49,294 bases of DNA, taken from assembly GCA_030681555.1 (NCBI GenBank), contig JAUXRW010000139.1, forward strand, positions 1 through 49,294, written 5' to 3'. The stretch comes from Acidimicrobiales bacterium (GTDB taxonomy: Bacteria; Actinomycetota; Acidimicrobiia; Acidimicrobiales; VFJN01). The position numbers and the translations under genes were made by a program. Below are positions 31,232 to 39,054 of this stretch, one piece after another; position 1 is the stretch's first letter; every line of letters starts with the position of its first letter. Below the pieces are notes generated by a model that saw nothing but the letters and a program-made list of their open reading frames with translations, was not told the DNA's origin and made no database searches.

Positions 31232-32583
31232 CCGACACCCCCGTGATCGACGAACCGGCGCCCCCTGCGACCCGGTCCTCGGAGCCGCGCGGCGAGATCG
31301 CGGGGGAGTCCTGGCGGGTCGTGCTCTTGGCCCTGGCCACCGTGGCGCTCGGCGTGTTCGCCGGCCGGGGGTGGCTGTTCATCATCGCCGCCCTCACCGT
31401 CATGATCTTCCTCCACGAGCTCGGCCACTTCCTCACGGCCAAGTGGTCGGGGATGAAGGTGACGGAGTTCTTCCTCTTCTTCGGCCCGAAGCTCTGGTCG
31501 TTCCGGCGGGGCGAGACGGAGTACGGCATCAAGCTGATCCCGATCGGCGCCTACGTGCGGATCATCGGGATGAACAACCTCGACGAGACGCCCCCCGAGG
31601 ACGAGCCCCGCACCTATCGCCAGCAGTCCTTCCCGAAGCGGATGCTCGTGATCACCGCGGGCTCGATGATGCACTTCGTCCAGGCGCTCGTGCTCTTCTT
31701 CCTGGTCTTCTCGGTCGTGGGCGTGCCGGGCGAGTCGCGGCTGGCCGAGCGGTTCGGCGGCCGGGAGCTCGACCCGAGCGAGTGGATCGTGGGCACTGTC
31801 GGCAAGGGCACCGCCGCCGACCGCGCCGGCATCCAGCCCGGTGACGACATCGTCAGCCTCAACGGCGAACGCCTCGGCGACATCCTCGACATCGGTCCGA
31901 TCATCGAGGACCGCGCCGGAGATCGCCTCCCCCTGGTGGTCGACCGGGACGGCGAGCGGCTCGAGCTCACCGCCACCATCGGCTCCCGTGTCGACGAGGA
32001 CGGTCGCACCGCCGGTTTCCTGGGCGTCAGCGAGGGCTACCCGAAGCTGCCGTCGGTCACCACCGACCCGCTCACCGGATCCGTCGAGGCGGTCAAGCAC
32101 ACCGGCGACGTGATGTGGCAGACGCTGCGGGGCCTCGGGTCGTTCGTCACGGGCGGCCTGGGCAGCTTCGCCGACAACGTCGCCGACGGCACCTCGGCCG
32201 AGGGTCCCGCCATCTCGGGTGGGTCCAGCGAGGGCAACGGCGGTCGCAGCATCACCCGGGGCGACGAGGACCGCCTCATGTCGATGGTCGGCGTCGCCCG
32301 CTGGGGCGCGTCGGCGAGCGAGGACGGCGTGGCCGACTTCCTCCTGCTGCTGGCCCTGATCAACGTGTCGATCGGCATGCTCAACCTGCTGCCGCTCCTG
32401 CCCCTCGACGGGGGCCACGCCGCCGTGGCGATCTACGAGCGCATCCGCTCCACCCGCGGTCGCCGGCACATGGCCGACGTCTCCCGGCTCCTACCCTTCA
32501 CCTACGCGGTCATGCTGCTCGGCTTCATGATCATGGTGTCCGCCGTGTACCTCGACATCGTCGACCCCATCGGGCTCGGGTGA
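31228..32583 (+). CDS. Site-2 protease family (M50) intramembrane metalloprotease, RseP/Rip1-like
   Basis: The 451-residue membrane protease has the zinc-binding IFLHELGHFLTAKWSG (about residues 61-76) and the second metal motif NLLPLLPLDGGHAAVA (about 386-401). It has four or so membrane helices and one PDZ domain (about 185-265, IVGTVGKGTAADRAGIQPGD). Relatives cleave membrane-bound anti-sigma factors or other single-pass proteins. Compared with typical members it has a Gly/Ser-rich insertion at about residues 310-350. It starts at TTG 31228 overlapping dxr, the conserved dxr-rip-ispG order. The substrate cannot be read from the sequence. Confidence 0.93.
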   Translation: MTDTPVIDEPAPPATRSSEPRGEIAGESWRVVLLALATVALGVFAGRGWLFIIAALTVMIFLHELGHFLTAKWSGMKVTEFFLFFGPKLWSFRRGETEYGIKLIPIGAYVRIIGMNNLDETPPEDEPRTYRQQSFPKRMLVITAGSMMHFVQALVLFFLVFSVVGVPGESRLAERFGGRELDPSEWIVGTVGKGTAADRAGIQPGDDIVSLNGERLGDILDIGPIIEDRAGDRLPLVVDRDGERLELTATIGSRVDEDGRTAGFLGVSEGYPKLPSVTTDPLTGSVEAVKHTGDVMWQTLRGLGSFVTGGLGSFADNVADGTSAEGPAISGGSSEGNGGRSITRGDEDRLMSMVGVARWGASASEDGVADFLLLLALINVSIGMLNLLPLLPLDGGHAAVAIYERIRSTRGRRHMADVSRLLPFTYAVMLLGFMIMVSAVYLDIVDPIGLG

Positions 32584-32602
32584 CCTCGGCCGAGGTGCGC
32601 TG

Positions 32603-33841
32603 ATGGAGCTCGGGGAGTCCTCCTTGCCCCGCCGGGTCACCCGGCAGGTCATGGTGGGCTCCGTGCCCGTGGGCGGCGGGGCGCCGATCACGGTCCAGTC
32701 GATGACCATCACCAAGACGGCCGACGTGGAGGGCACGCTGCAGCAGATCTACGCGCTCGCCGCCGCGGGGGCCGACATCGTCCGGTGCACCTGCAACGAG
32801 ATCGAGGCGGCAGAGGGGCTGGCCCGCATCGTGCCCCGGTCGCCCGTACCGATCGTCGCCGACATCCACCACCAGTACCGGATGGCCCTGGCCGCCCTTG
32901 AGGCCGGGGTGCACTGCCTCCGCCTCAACCCCGGCAACATCCGCAAGCCCGACCACATCAAGGCCGTGGCCCAGGAGTGCAAGGACCGCGGCATCCCGAT
33001 CCGCATCGGCGTGAACGGCGGCAGCCTCGATCCGGCCCTCTACGCGAAGTACGGCGGCAAGGTGACGCCGGAGGCGATGGTCGAGTCGGCCGAGATGGAG
33101 CTGGCCCACTTCCACGAGGTCGACTTCGACGACGTGAAGATCTCCGTGAAGGCGTCGTCCGTGCCGCTCATGATCGAGGCGTACCGGCTGCTCGCCGACA
33201 CGGTCGACCACCCCCTCCACCTCGGCGTGACGGAGGCCGGGCCGCCCCCCGCCGGGCTGCTCAAGGCGACCGCGGGGATGGCCACCCTGCTGGCCGAGGG
33301 CATCGGCGACACGATCCGCTACAGCCTCACCGCCGACCCTGTGGAGGAAGCCCGGGCCGGTCGACAGCTGCTCGAGATCCTGGGCCTGCGCGAGCGGAAG
33401 AACATCGACCTCATCGCCTGCCCCTCGTGCGGACGGGCCGAGATCGACGTCATCGGCGTGGCCAAGCAGGCCATGGAGGCGTTCGGCGATCGCGAGATCC
33501 CCCTGCAGGTCGCGGTCATGGGCTGCGTGGTGAACGGCCCCGGGGAGGCGCGCGACGCCGACATCGGCATCGCCGCAGGGAACAAGCGCGGGCACCTCTT
33601 CGTGAAGGGCCGCAACGTGGCCGTCGTACCGGAAGACGCGATGGTGTCGACCCTCGTCGAGTGGGCCGAGTTCATCCACGAGCACGGCGTCGACGCCGCC
33701 ATCGCCCGGGTCGACACGGCCAAGGCGGCGCGCGAGGCCGAGAAGGACCGTGCCCTCCTGCTCGCCGAGAAGGGCGACGACGTCAACCACAGCGAGCAGC
33801 GCGTCGAGCTGATCCACAAGCGGGGCGACGACCCCAGGTAG
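32603..33841 (+). CDS. ispG: 4-hydroxy-3-methylbut-2-en-1-yl diphosphate synthase (IspG/GcpE)
   Basis: IspG reduces MEcPP to HMBPP with a 4Fe-4S cluster in the MEP pathway. The 412-residue protein has PITVQSMTITKTADVEGTLQ near the start, VPIVADIHHQYRMAL and CLRLNPGNI. The cluster cysteines are in LIACPSCGRAEIDVI and VMGCVVNGPGEARDADIG. The last 40 or so residues form a charged tail. It begins at ATG 32603, 19 bp after the protease gene. It ends convergently to the ABC transporter, with a short perfect hairpin in the gap. Confidence 0.96.
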   Translation: MELGESSLPRRVTRQVMVGSVPVGGGAPITVQSMTITKTADVEGTLQQIYALAAAGADIVRCTCNEIEAAEGLARIVPRSPVPIVADIHHQYRMALAALEAGVHCLRLNPGNIRKPDHIKAVAQECKDRGIPIRIGVNGGSLDPALYAKYGGKVTPEAMVESAEMELAHFHEVDFDDVKISVKASSVPLMIEAYRLLADTVDHPLHLGVTEAGPPPAGLLKATAGMATLLAEGIGDTIRYSLTADPVEEARAGRQLLEILGLRERKNIDLIACPSCGRAEIDVIGVAKQAMEAFGDREIPLQVAVMGCVVNGPGEARDADIGIAAGNKRGHLFVKGRNVAVVPEDAMVSTLVEWAEFIHEHGVDAAIARVDTAKAAREAEKDRALLLAEKGDDVNHSEQRVELIHKRGDDPR

Positions 33842-33856
33842 CCGTCCGCCGACGGC
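33841..33856. terminator. Bidirectional hairpin between ispG and the ABC importer
   Basis: GCCGTC-CGCC-GACGGC is a perfect 6-bp stem with a tetraloop, placed between two convergent genes that end 23 bp apart. It lacks a T-run on either strand. Confidence 0.5.
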
Positions 33857-33864
33857 GTGCCGAG

Positions 33865-34650
33865 CTAGGCCGCGGGCTCGAGCTCGTTCATGAGGATGTC
33901 GAGCAGCCGCTGCTGGACCTGGCGGAAGTGGGGATCGTCGATGATCGACACGCGGTCGCGCGGGCGGGGCAGCTCGACAGGGATCACGTCGATGACGGAG
34001 GGTCCTGGCGCGTTGCCCATCACCACGATCCGGTCGGAGAGCAGGATCGCCTCGTCGATGCCGTGGGTCACCATCACCACGATCTCGGTGTCCGACTCGC
34101 TCTGCCAGAGGTCGATGAGCTGGCTCTGGAGCCGGGCCCGGGTGAGCGCGTCGAGCGCTCCGAACGGCTCGTCGAGCAGGAGGGCCCGTGGCTCCACGGC
34201 GAAGGCGCGAGCTACGGCGGTGCGCTGCTGCATGCCGCCGGACACCTGGGCCGGGCGCTTGTCCTTGTGCTCCCACAGGCCCACGGCGGTCAGGTAGCGC
34301 TCGGAGGCGGCGTCGGCCCTGCCGTTGCCCCAGTCGGGACGAGCGGCCCGCACCGCGTAGCGCACGTTGTCCACGAGGCTGAGCCGGGGGAGGAGGGAGT
34401 ACTGCTGGAACACCATCGCCCGGTCGGGCCCGGGCTCGGTGACGACCTTGCCGTCCAATGACACCGAGCCCTGGTCGATCGGCAGCAGCCCGCCGATCGC
34501 CTTGAGCAGCGTGGACTTGCCGCAGCCCGAGTGGCCGATGAGGGCAACGAGCTCGCCTGGCTGCACGTGCATGTCCACGCCGCGCAGCACGGTCTGAGGG
34601 TGGGTCCCGTGGGCGAACGTCTTCCAGATGTCCTCGACGGTCAACGCCAT
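33865..34650 (-). CDS. ABC transporter ATP-binding protein, nitrate/sulfonate type (NrtD/SsuB-like)
   Basis: The 261-residue ATPase has Walker A IGHSGCGKSTLLKAIGGLLP (about residues 38-57), Q-loop MVFQQYSLLPRL, signature QVSGGMQQRTAVARAFAVEP (about 134-153), Walker B ALLLDEPFGALDALTR (about 155-170) and the H-loop VMVTHGIDEAILLSDRIVVM. These features match NrtD, TauB and SsuB ATPases. It is the third gene of a minus-strand operon behind a permease and an NrtA/CmpA-like binding protein. The partners point to nitrate, nitrite or bicarbonate as cargo. Confidence 0.92.
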   Translation of the reverse strand: MALTVEDIWKTFAHGTHPQTVLRGVDMHVQPGELVALIGHSGCGKSTLLKAIGGLLPIDQGSVSLDGKVVTEPGPDRAMVFQQYSLLPRLSLVDNVRYAVRAARPDWGNGRADAASERYLTAVGLWEHKDKRPAQVSGGMQQRTAVARAFAVEPRALLLDEPFGALDALTRARLQSQLIDLWQSESDTEIVVMVTHGIDEAILLSDRIVVMGNAPGPSVIDVIPVELPRPRDRVSIIDDPHFRQVQQRLLDILMNELEPAA

Positions 34651-34699
34651 GTGCAGTCCTTCCTCGGCACGCGTGCGGTCGTGCCGGTCGCCGGGGCGG

Positions 34700-35596
34700 T
34701 CACGGCGCGGGCTCCTCGATCGCCACCGCGCGTCCGAGGCGCAGGAAGATCAGGTCGAGGAGATAGCCCGTGACCCCGATCAGGACGATGGCGGCGATCA
34801 TCGCGGTCAGGTTGAGCGCGTTGTACTGCTCCCACACGTAGGAGCCGATCCCGGTGCCACCCCCGGCGGCGAGCATCTCGACGGCGACGATGACCATCCA
34901 CGCGATGCCCATCGAGACGCGCATGCCGGTGACGATGGCCGGCAGGGTGTTGGGCACGAGCACATGGCGCAGGTACGGCACCTTGCCGAACCTGAAGACG
35001 CGGGCCACGGCTCGCTGGTCGGAGGGCACGGCCGCTGCGCCGGCCGCCGTGTTCAGCACGGTCGGCCACAGGGAGGTCACGAAGATCACCCAGATGGCGG
35101 CTTGGCTGGCGTCGCGGACGATGACCAACAGGATGGGGAACCACGCCAACGGCGACACCGGCCGGAGCACCTGGATCAGGGGGTTGAAGGCCTGCCAGGC
35201 CCGCCTGCTCGCCCCGATGGCGAACCCGAGCGGGATCCCCACCATCATCGCCAGGCCGAACCCGTAGAACACCCGCTGCAGGGAGGTGTACATCCGCAGC
35301 CCGATGCCCTTGTCGTTCGGGCCCCGGTTGTAGAAGGGCTCGCTGAGCATGTCCCGCAGCTTCGTGGACGTCTCGACGGGGTCCGGCAGCTGCGGGACCC
35401 GCGACGCACCGAGCTGCCAGAGCACGATGAACGCGACGAAGCCGAGGAGCCCCCACGCCAGGTTGGCGCCGAACGTCTTGATCCGCGACGGCACGGCGGG
35501 CCCCGGCGGCGTGGCCGCGCCGGCCGGCACGTCCAGATCGGCCGCCTCGAGCAGCCTGAGGGCCACCGTCGGAGGATCGGCAACGCGGTGGTTCAT
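34700..35596 (-). CDS. ABC transporter permease, nitrate/sulfonate type (NrtB-like)
   Basis: The track ORF (34700-36181) runs on into the binding-protein gene in another frame; the true start is ATG at 35596, overlapping that gene's stop (ATGA), giving 298 residues. About six membrane helices are visible from residue 42 onward. The EAA-like coupling segment follows the helices: VARVFRFGKVPYLRHVLVPN (about residues 192-211), then LPAIVTGMRVSMGIAWMVIV. YVWEQYNALNLTAMIAAIVLIG is near the end. It forms the channel for the ATPase at 33865 and the lipoprotein at 36858. Confidence 0.9.
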   Translation of the reverse strand: MNHRVADPPTVALRLLEAADLDVPAGAATPPGPAVPSRIKTFGANLAWGLLGFVAFIVLWQLGASRVPQLPDPVETSTKLRDMLSEPFYNRGPNDKGIGLRMYTSLQRVFYGFGLAMMVGIPLGFAIGASRRAWQAFNPLIQVLRPVSPLAWFPILLVIVRDASQAAIWVIFVTSLWPTVLNTAAGAAAVPSDQRAVARVFRFGKVPYLRHVLVPNTLPAIVTGMRVSMGIAWMVIVAVEMLAAGGGTGIGSYVWEQYNALNLTAMIAAIVLIGVTGYLLDLIFLRLGRAVAIEEPAP

Positions 35597-36858
35597 GTGC
35601 GGGATGCCTCCTCGTCGGGATGGGCAGGATCGAAGGTGACGCCGTCGAGCTCGATGTCGAACGGCTGCATGTCGTCGTCCGGGATGTCGATGCCCTCGGT
35701 CGCGGCGACCTCGGCGTAGAGGTCGGACAGGATCAGCTCGTCGGCCAGCTCCTGGTACGGCGGCGCCTCCTTGAGGTAGCCGAACCGCTGGTACTGGGCG
35801 AGGGCCCAGAAGTAGTGCGACTTGCGGGGGAGGTTCACGAGGCCGTCGCGGAAGAACGTCATCTGCTGGCCCTTGAAGTCCTTCTCCCCGAGGTCGGCGC
35901 CGAGGTCGTAGACACCACCCAGGCGCCCGGCGATCTCCGCGGCCGGGGCGTTGATGTAGTGCTCTTGCCCGACGATCTCGGCCGCCCCGGCCCGGTTGTC
36001 GAAGTCGTCGAGCCACCTGCTCGCCCTGAGGATCGCGGCCATGCAGTCCTTCACGACGTCGGGCCGCTCCTCCTTGAACTTGCGGGTGACGAGGAACGCC
36101 TTCTCCGGGTGGTGCTCCCAGAGGTCCTGCGTGGCCAAGTGGGTGAAGCCGATGTCCTGCCGCACGGCGACGGCACCCCACGGCTCGCCCACGCAGTAGC
36201 CCTGCACGTTGCCGACGCTCATGTTCTGCACCATTTGCGGCGGCGGCACCGCCTCGATGCCCACCGAGTCGAACGGGATGCCCGCCGCGAGCAGCCAGTA
36301 GCGCAACCAGAGGTCGTGGGTGCCACCCGGGAAGGTCATGGCCAGGTTGGTGGATCCGCCGGCGGCCTTGATGGCCTCACCGGCCTGCTCGGGGTCGCCG
36401 TAGCCGGCGTCGGCCAGGCTGTTGGCGAGGGTGATGGCCTGGCCGTTGTTGTTGAGCATCATCGCCACGAAGATGTCCCGGCGGCCGTCGCCACCGATGC
36501 CCGTGGCCACCGACAGCGGCAGCGTGTACAGGCCGTGGCAGCCGTCGATCTGGTCGGTCAGGAGGTTGTCGCGTGTGGCCGGCCACGACGCCTGCTTCTC
36601 GATCGTGACGTCGAGGCCCCGCTCCTCGAAGTAACCGAGCTCCTTCGCCATCAGGATCGACGAGCAGTCCGTGAGGGCGATGAACCCGAGCTTCACCGCC
36701 CGGTTGGTGCTCTTGGCGCCGGACCCGGAGGTGGCGGCGGTCGCCCCGGTGAGGTCGCCCGTGGACTCCCCGTCGTCGTCACCGCAGCCGACACCGATGC
36801 CGAGGCCGACCCCGGCGCCCGCCACCGCCATGCCGCGAAGGAACGCTCGTCTGTCCAT
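35593..36858 (-). CDS. ABC transporter substrate-binding lipoprotein, NrtA/CmpA-like
   Basis: The 421-residue binding protein begins with a twin-arginine motif (MDRRAFLRG) and ends its signal with a lipobox, GVGC, with Cys25 as the likely lipid anchor, so it is exported folded and tethered outside. The mature part matches NrtA/CmpA: KLGFIALTDCSSILMAKELG (about residues 56-75), EKQASWPATRDNLLTDQIDG, YTLPLSVATGIGGDGRRD and GNVQGYCVGEPWG. These families bind nitrate, nitrite or bicarbonate, and the residues seen do not separate them with certainty. The GlnR-like boxes upstream favour nitrogen control and hence nitrate. It is the first gene of the minus-strand operon. Confidence 0.9.
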   Translation of the reverse strand: MDRRAFLRGMAVAGAGVGLGIGVGCGDDDGESTGDLTGATAATSGSGAKSTNRAVKLGFIALTDCSSILMAKELGYFEERGLDVTIEKQASWPATRDNLLTDQIDGCHGLYTLPLSVATGIGGDGRRDIFVAMMLNNNGQAITLANSLADAGYGDPEQAGEAIKAAGGSTNLAMTFPGGTHDLWLRYWLLAAGIPFDSVGIEAVPPPQMVQNMSVGNVQGYCVGEPWGAVAVRQDIGFTHLATQDLWEHHPEKAFLVTRKFKEERPDVVKDCMAAILRASRWLDDFDNRAGAAEIVGQEHYINAPAAEIAGRLGGVYDLGADLGEKDFKGQQMTFFRDGLVNLPRKSHYFWALAQYQRFGYLKEAPPYQELADELILSDLYAEVAATEGIDIPDDDMQPFDIELDGVTFDPAHPDEEASRT

Positions 36859-36865
36859 GCCGATG

Positions 36866-36871
36866 AACCTA
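36866..36871 (-). promoter_or_regulatory. -10 hexamer for the NrtA-like operon (leaderless)
   Basis: TAGGTT on the minus strand ends 7 nt before the ATG at 36858. Confidence 0.4.
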
Positions 36872-36892
36872 CGAAGGGCTTGGTGCCGCGGT

Positions 36893-36908
36893 GTTTCTCA
36901 CTCGTGAC
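36893..36908 (-). promoter_or_regulatory. GlnR-like box at about -42 of the NrtA-like operon
   Basis: Read on the minus strand this is GTCAC-GAGTGA-GAAAC, which fits the actinobacterial GlnR half-site pattern GTnAC-n6-GnAAC. Its centre is about 42 bp from the start codon, which is the likely transcription start if the mRNA is leaderless. That is a classic activator position. Confidence 0.45.
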
Positions 36909-36948
36909 CAGTGGGGGTCGCGGACCGCACCGCCGCCGACGAGCGCGT

Positions 36949-36964
36949 GTGAGTGAGCGGAAAC
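36949..36964 (+). promoter_or_regulatory. Second, weaker GlnR-like box in the nrt-proS gap
   Basis: GTGAG-TGAGCG-GAAAC fits the same pattern with one mismatch, in the opposite orientation. It forms an inverted repeat with the first box (GGTGTTT and CTCACTC at 36890-36903 against GAGTGAG and AAACACC at 36951-36967). It lies about 98 bp from the NrtA-like start and about 65 bp from proS. Confidence 0.35.
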
Positions 36965-37006
36965 ACCGTTGTCACATTGGGTGGCGAGCGTCGAACGGAC
37001 ACGCCG

Positions 37007-37012
37007 TAGCAT
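37007..37012 (+). promoter_or_regulatory. -10 hexamer for proS (near-leaderless)
   Basis: TAGCAT ends 8 nt before the proS ATG, with no Shine-Dalgarno sequence. Confidence 0.45.
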
Positions 37013-37020
37013 CACCCGAC

Positions 37021-38433
37021 ATGGCCAAGCCTCCGATCCTCACCCCCCAGGCCGAGGACTTCCCCCGCTGGTACCAGGACGTCGTGGCCAAGGCCGAGCT
37101 GGCCGACAACGGCCCCGCGCGCGGCACCATGATCATCCGGCCCTACGGGTACTCCCTGTGGGAGCGGATGCAGGCCGAGGTCGACGCCCGCATCAAGCTG
37201 GCCGGCGCCGAGAACGCCTACTTCCCCCTGTTCATCCCGCAGAGCTACCTGGCCCGCGAGGCCGACCACGTCGAGGGCTTCAGTCCCGAGCTGGCCGTCG
37301 TCACGCACGCCGGCGGCAAGGAGCTGGAGGAGCCCCTGGTCGTGCGGCCGACCAGCGAGACCGTGATCGGCGAGTACATGGGCAAGTGGGTCCAGAGCTA
37401 CCGCGATCTGCCGCTGCTCCTCAACCAATGGGCCAACGTCGTCAGGTGGGAGCTCCGTCCCCGCCTCTTCCTGCGCACTACCGAGTTCCTCTGGCAGGAG
37501 GGCCACACCGCGCACGCCACCGCGGAGGAAGGCGCGGCCTACACCGAGCGCATCCTGCGCGACGTCTACACGGACTTCATGGTCGAGGTGCTGGCCATCC
37601 CCGTGCTCGGGGGCCGCAAGACGGCGGCGGAGCGCTTCCCCGGTGCGCGCAACACACTCACGGTCGAGGCGATGACCGGTGATGGCAAGGCGTTGCAGAT
37701 GGGGACGAGCCACGACCTCGGCCAGAACTTCGCCACGGCCTTCGACATCACGTACCTCGACGACCAGGGCGCCAGCCAGCTGTGCTGGACCACGTCATGG
37801 GGTGTCACCACACGCATGGTCGGCGGGCTGGTGATGGTGCACGGCGACGACGCTGGGCTCGTGGTCCCGCCGCGGCTCGCCTCGATCCAGGTGGTGGTGC
37901 TGGTGGTGCGCGACGAAGGGGGCGCCGGGGACGCCGCCGACCACCTCGTCGCCGAGCTGCAGGGCGCCGGCGTCCGCGTGCGCCTCGACGGGGCGGTCGC
38001 CACGAGCTTCGGGCGCCGGGCCACCGACTGGGAGCTGAAGGGCGTCCCCGTTCGGGTCGAGGTGGGGCCGCGCGACCTGGCGGAGGGCAACGTCACGCTG
38101 GTCCGGCGCGACACCGGCGAGAAGGTCCAGGCGACGGTGGGCGAGGTGGCGGCCCGGATCCCGGTCCTGCTGGAGGAGGTGCAGGCGTCGATGCTCGCGG
38201 CCGCTACGGCCAGCCGGGACGCGCGGACGGCGCAGGTGACCTCCATCGAGGACGCTGTCGAGGCCGCCCGCACGGGGTTCGCCAAGGTGCCGTGGGAGGT
38301 CGTGAAGGGCGACGGCGAGCAGCGGTTGGCCCAGGAGTCGGTCACGGTGCGGTGCCTGCAACGGCCCGACGGCTCGCTCCCCCACAGCGAGGACGAGCCG
38401 GACCTGGTCGCCTACGTGGCCCGGAGCTACTGA
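37021..38433 (+). CDS. proS: Prolyl-tRNA synthetase, archaeal/eukaryote-type (short form)
   Basis: ProRS charges tRNA-Pro. The track ORF starts at 35620 in antisense of the transporter; ATG 37021 gives 470 residues. The protein is the short type without the bacterial editing insertion: ILTPQAEDFPRWYQDVVAKA at the start and ENAYFPLFIPQSYL. Class II motif 2 spans NVVRWELRPRLFLRTTEFLW, followed by QEGHTAHATAEE, and motif 3 lies near CWTTSWGVTTRMVGGLVMVHG. The anticodon-binding domain (about residues 280-380) and the C-terminal domain ending in Tyr follow. This type is common in some actinobacteria and archaea. It is probably monocistronic, with a promoter for rimP following. Confidence 0.95.
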   Translation: MAKPPILTPQAEDFPRWYQDVVAKAELADNGPARGTMIIRPYGYSLWERMQAEVDARIKLAGAENAYFPLFIPQSYLAREADHVEGFSPELAVVTHAGGKELEEPLVVRPTSETVIGEYMGKWVQSYRDLPLLLNQWANVVRWELRPRLFLRTTEFLWQEGHTAHATAEEGAAYTERILRDVYTDFMVEVLAIPVLGGRKTAAERFPGARNTLTVEAMTGDGKALQMGTSHDLGQNFATAFDITYLDDQGASQLCWTTSWGVTTRMVGGLVMVHGDDAGLVVPPRLASIQVVVLVVRDEGGAGDAADHLVAELQGAGVRVRLDGAVATSFGRRATDWELKGVPVRVEVGPRDLAEGNVTLVRRDTGEKVQATVGEVAARIPVLLEEVQASMLAAATASRDARTAQVTSIEDAVEAARTGFAKVPWEVVKGDGEQRLAQESVTVRCLQRPDGSLPHSEDEPDLVAYVARSY

Positions 38434-38466
38434 GGCGCTGGATCGGCGTTTTCCCAGGTCGACTGG

Positions 38467-38472
38467 TATGCT
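38467..38472 (+). promoter_or_regulatory. Candidate promoter of the rimP-nusA-infB operon (-10)
   Basis: TATGCT in the 141-bp gap after proS. It would give a leader of about 95 nt that contains the perfect hairpin at 38505-38532. No clear -35 was found. Confidence 0.4.
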
Positions 38473-38504
38473 TCCGACCCTGTTCGATCGTTTCGCGGTA
38501 CTGG

Positions 38505-38532
38505 AACGGCGTGGGCCTCGGCCCACGCCGTT
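38505..38532 (+). promoter_or_regulatory. Perfect 12-bp hairpin in the rimP-nusA leader
   Basis: AACGGCGTGGGC-CTCG-GCCCACGCCGTT is a perfect 12-bp stem with a 4-nt loop. If transcription starts just after 38472 it lies in the 5' leader, where it could act in attenuation or NusA autoregulation. If not, it is a proS terminator without a U-run (TTGCTCTG follows). Confidence 0.6.
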
Positions 38533-38574
38533 GCTCTGTCAGACCAAAGCCCCAGCGCAGAGGAGGTGTCGTCG

Positions 38575-39054
38575 ATGGCCACTGCCGACCGTGTGCAGAT
38601 CCTCGTCGAGCCGATCCTGGAGGCCGAGGGCCTCGAGCTGTACGACCTCGAGCTCGACGGTGGGGTTCTGCGGGTGCTGGTCGACCGCGAAGGTGGTGCC
38701 GACATCGGCTCCATCTCGAAGGTCGCCCGGGCCCTGTCTCGGGCTCTCGACGAGCACGACCCGATCGACGGCCGGTACACGCTCGAGGTGAGCACGCCGG
38801 GGCTCGAGCGGCCCCTGCGCACCCCGGGCCACTTCGCGCAGGCCATCGGTACCGCCGTGAAGGTGAAGACCAAGCCCGGCGTCGAGGGTGACCGACGGTC
38901 CGAGGGCACCATCGCGGCTGCCGACGCCGATGGCGTGACGGTGCGGGATGACGCCGGCGTGGCGCGCACCTTCCGCTACGAGGACATCGAGCGGGCCCGG
39001 ACGGTGTTCGTCTGGGGTCCCGCCAACGACGAGAGGAAGGCGAAGGTCCGATGA
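38575..39054 (+). CDS. rimP: Ribosome maturation factor RimP
   Basis: RimP assists 30S assembly. The track opens at GTG 38566, but AGGAGG (38561-38566) is 8 nt before ATG 38575, so 159 residues are expected. Conserved parts include LVEPILEAEGLELYDLEL (about residues 10-27), LRVLVDREGGADI, LSRALDEHDPIDGRYTLEVS and PGLERPLRTPGHF, then the Sm-like C-terminal domain. The stop overlaps the nusA ATG (ATGA). The rimP-nusA-ylxR-infB order is nearly universal. Confidence 0.94.
   Translation: MATADRVQILVEPILEAEGLELYDLELDGGVLRVLVDREGGADIGSISKVARALSRALDEHDPIDGRYTLEVSTPGLERPLRTPGHFAQAIGTAVKVKTKPGVEGDRRSEGTIAAADADGVTVRDDAGVARTFRYEDIERARTVFVWGPANDERKAKVR

Noticed and set aside
35597-36181. Upstream extension of the permease ORF into the binding-protein gene
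   Set aside because: The extension is out of frame with the binding protein and lacks permease features. The ATGA overlap at 35593-35596 marks the natural start.
35620-37020. Extension of proS to 937 codons in the ORF track
   Set aside because: The first 467 codons are antisense to the NrtA-like gene. ProRS begins at ATG 37021 with its own hexamer.
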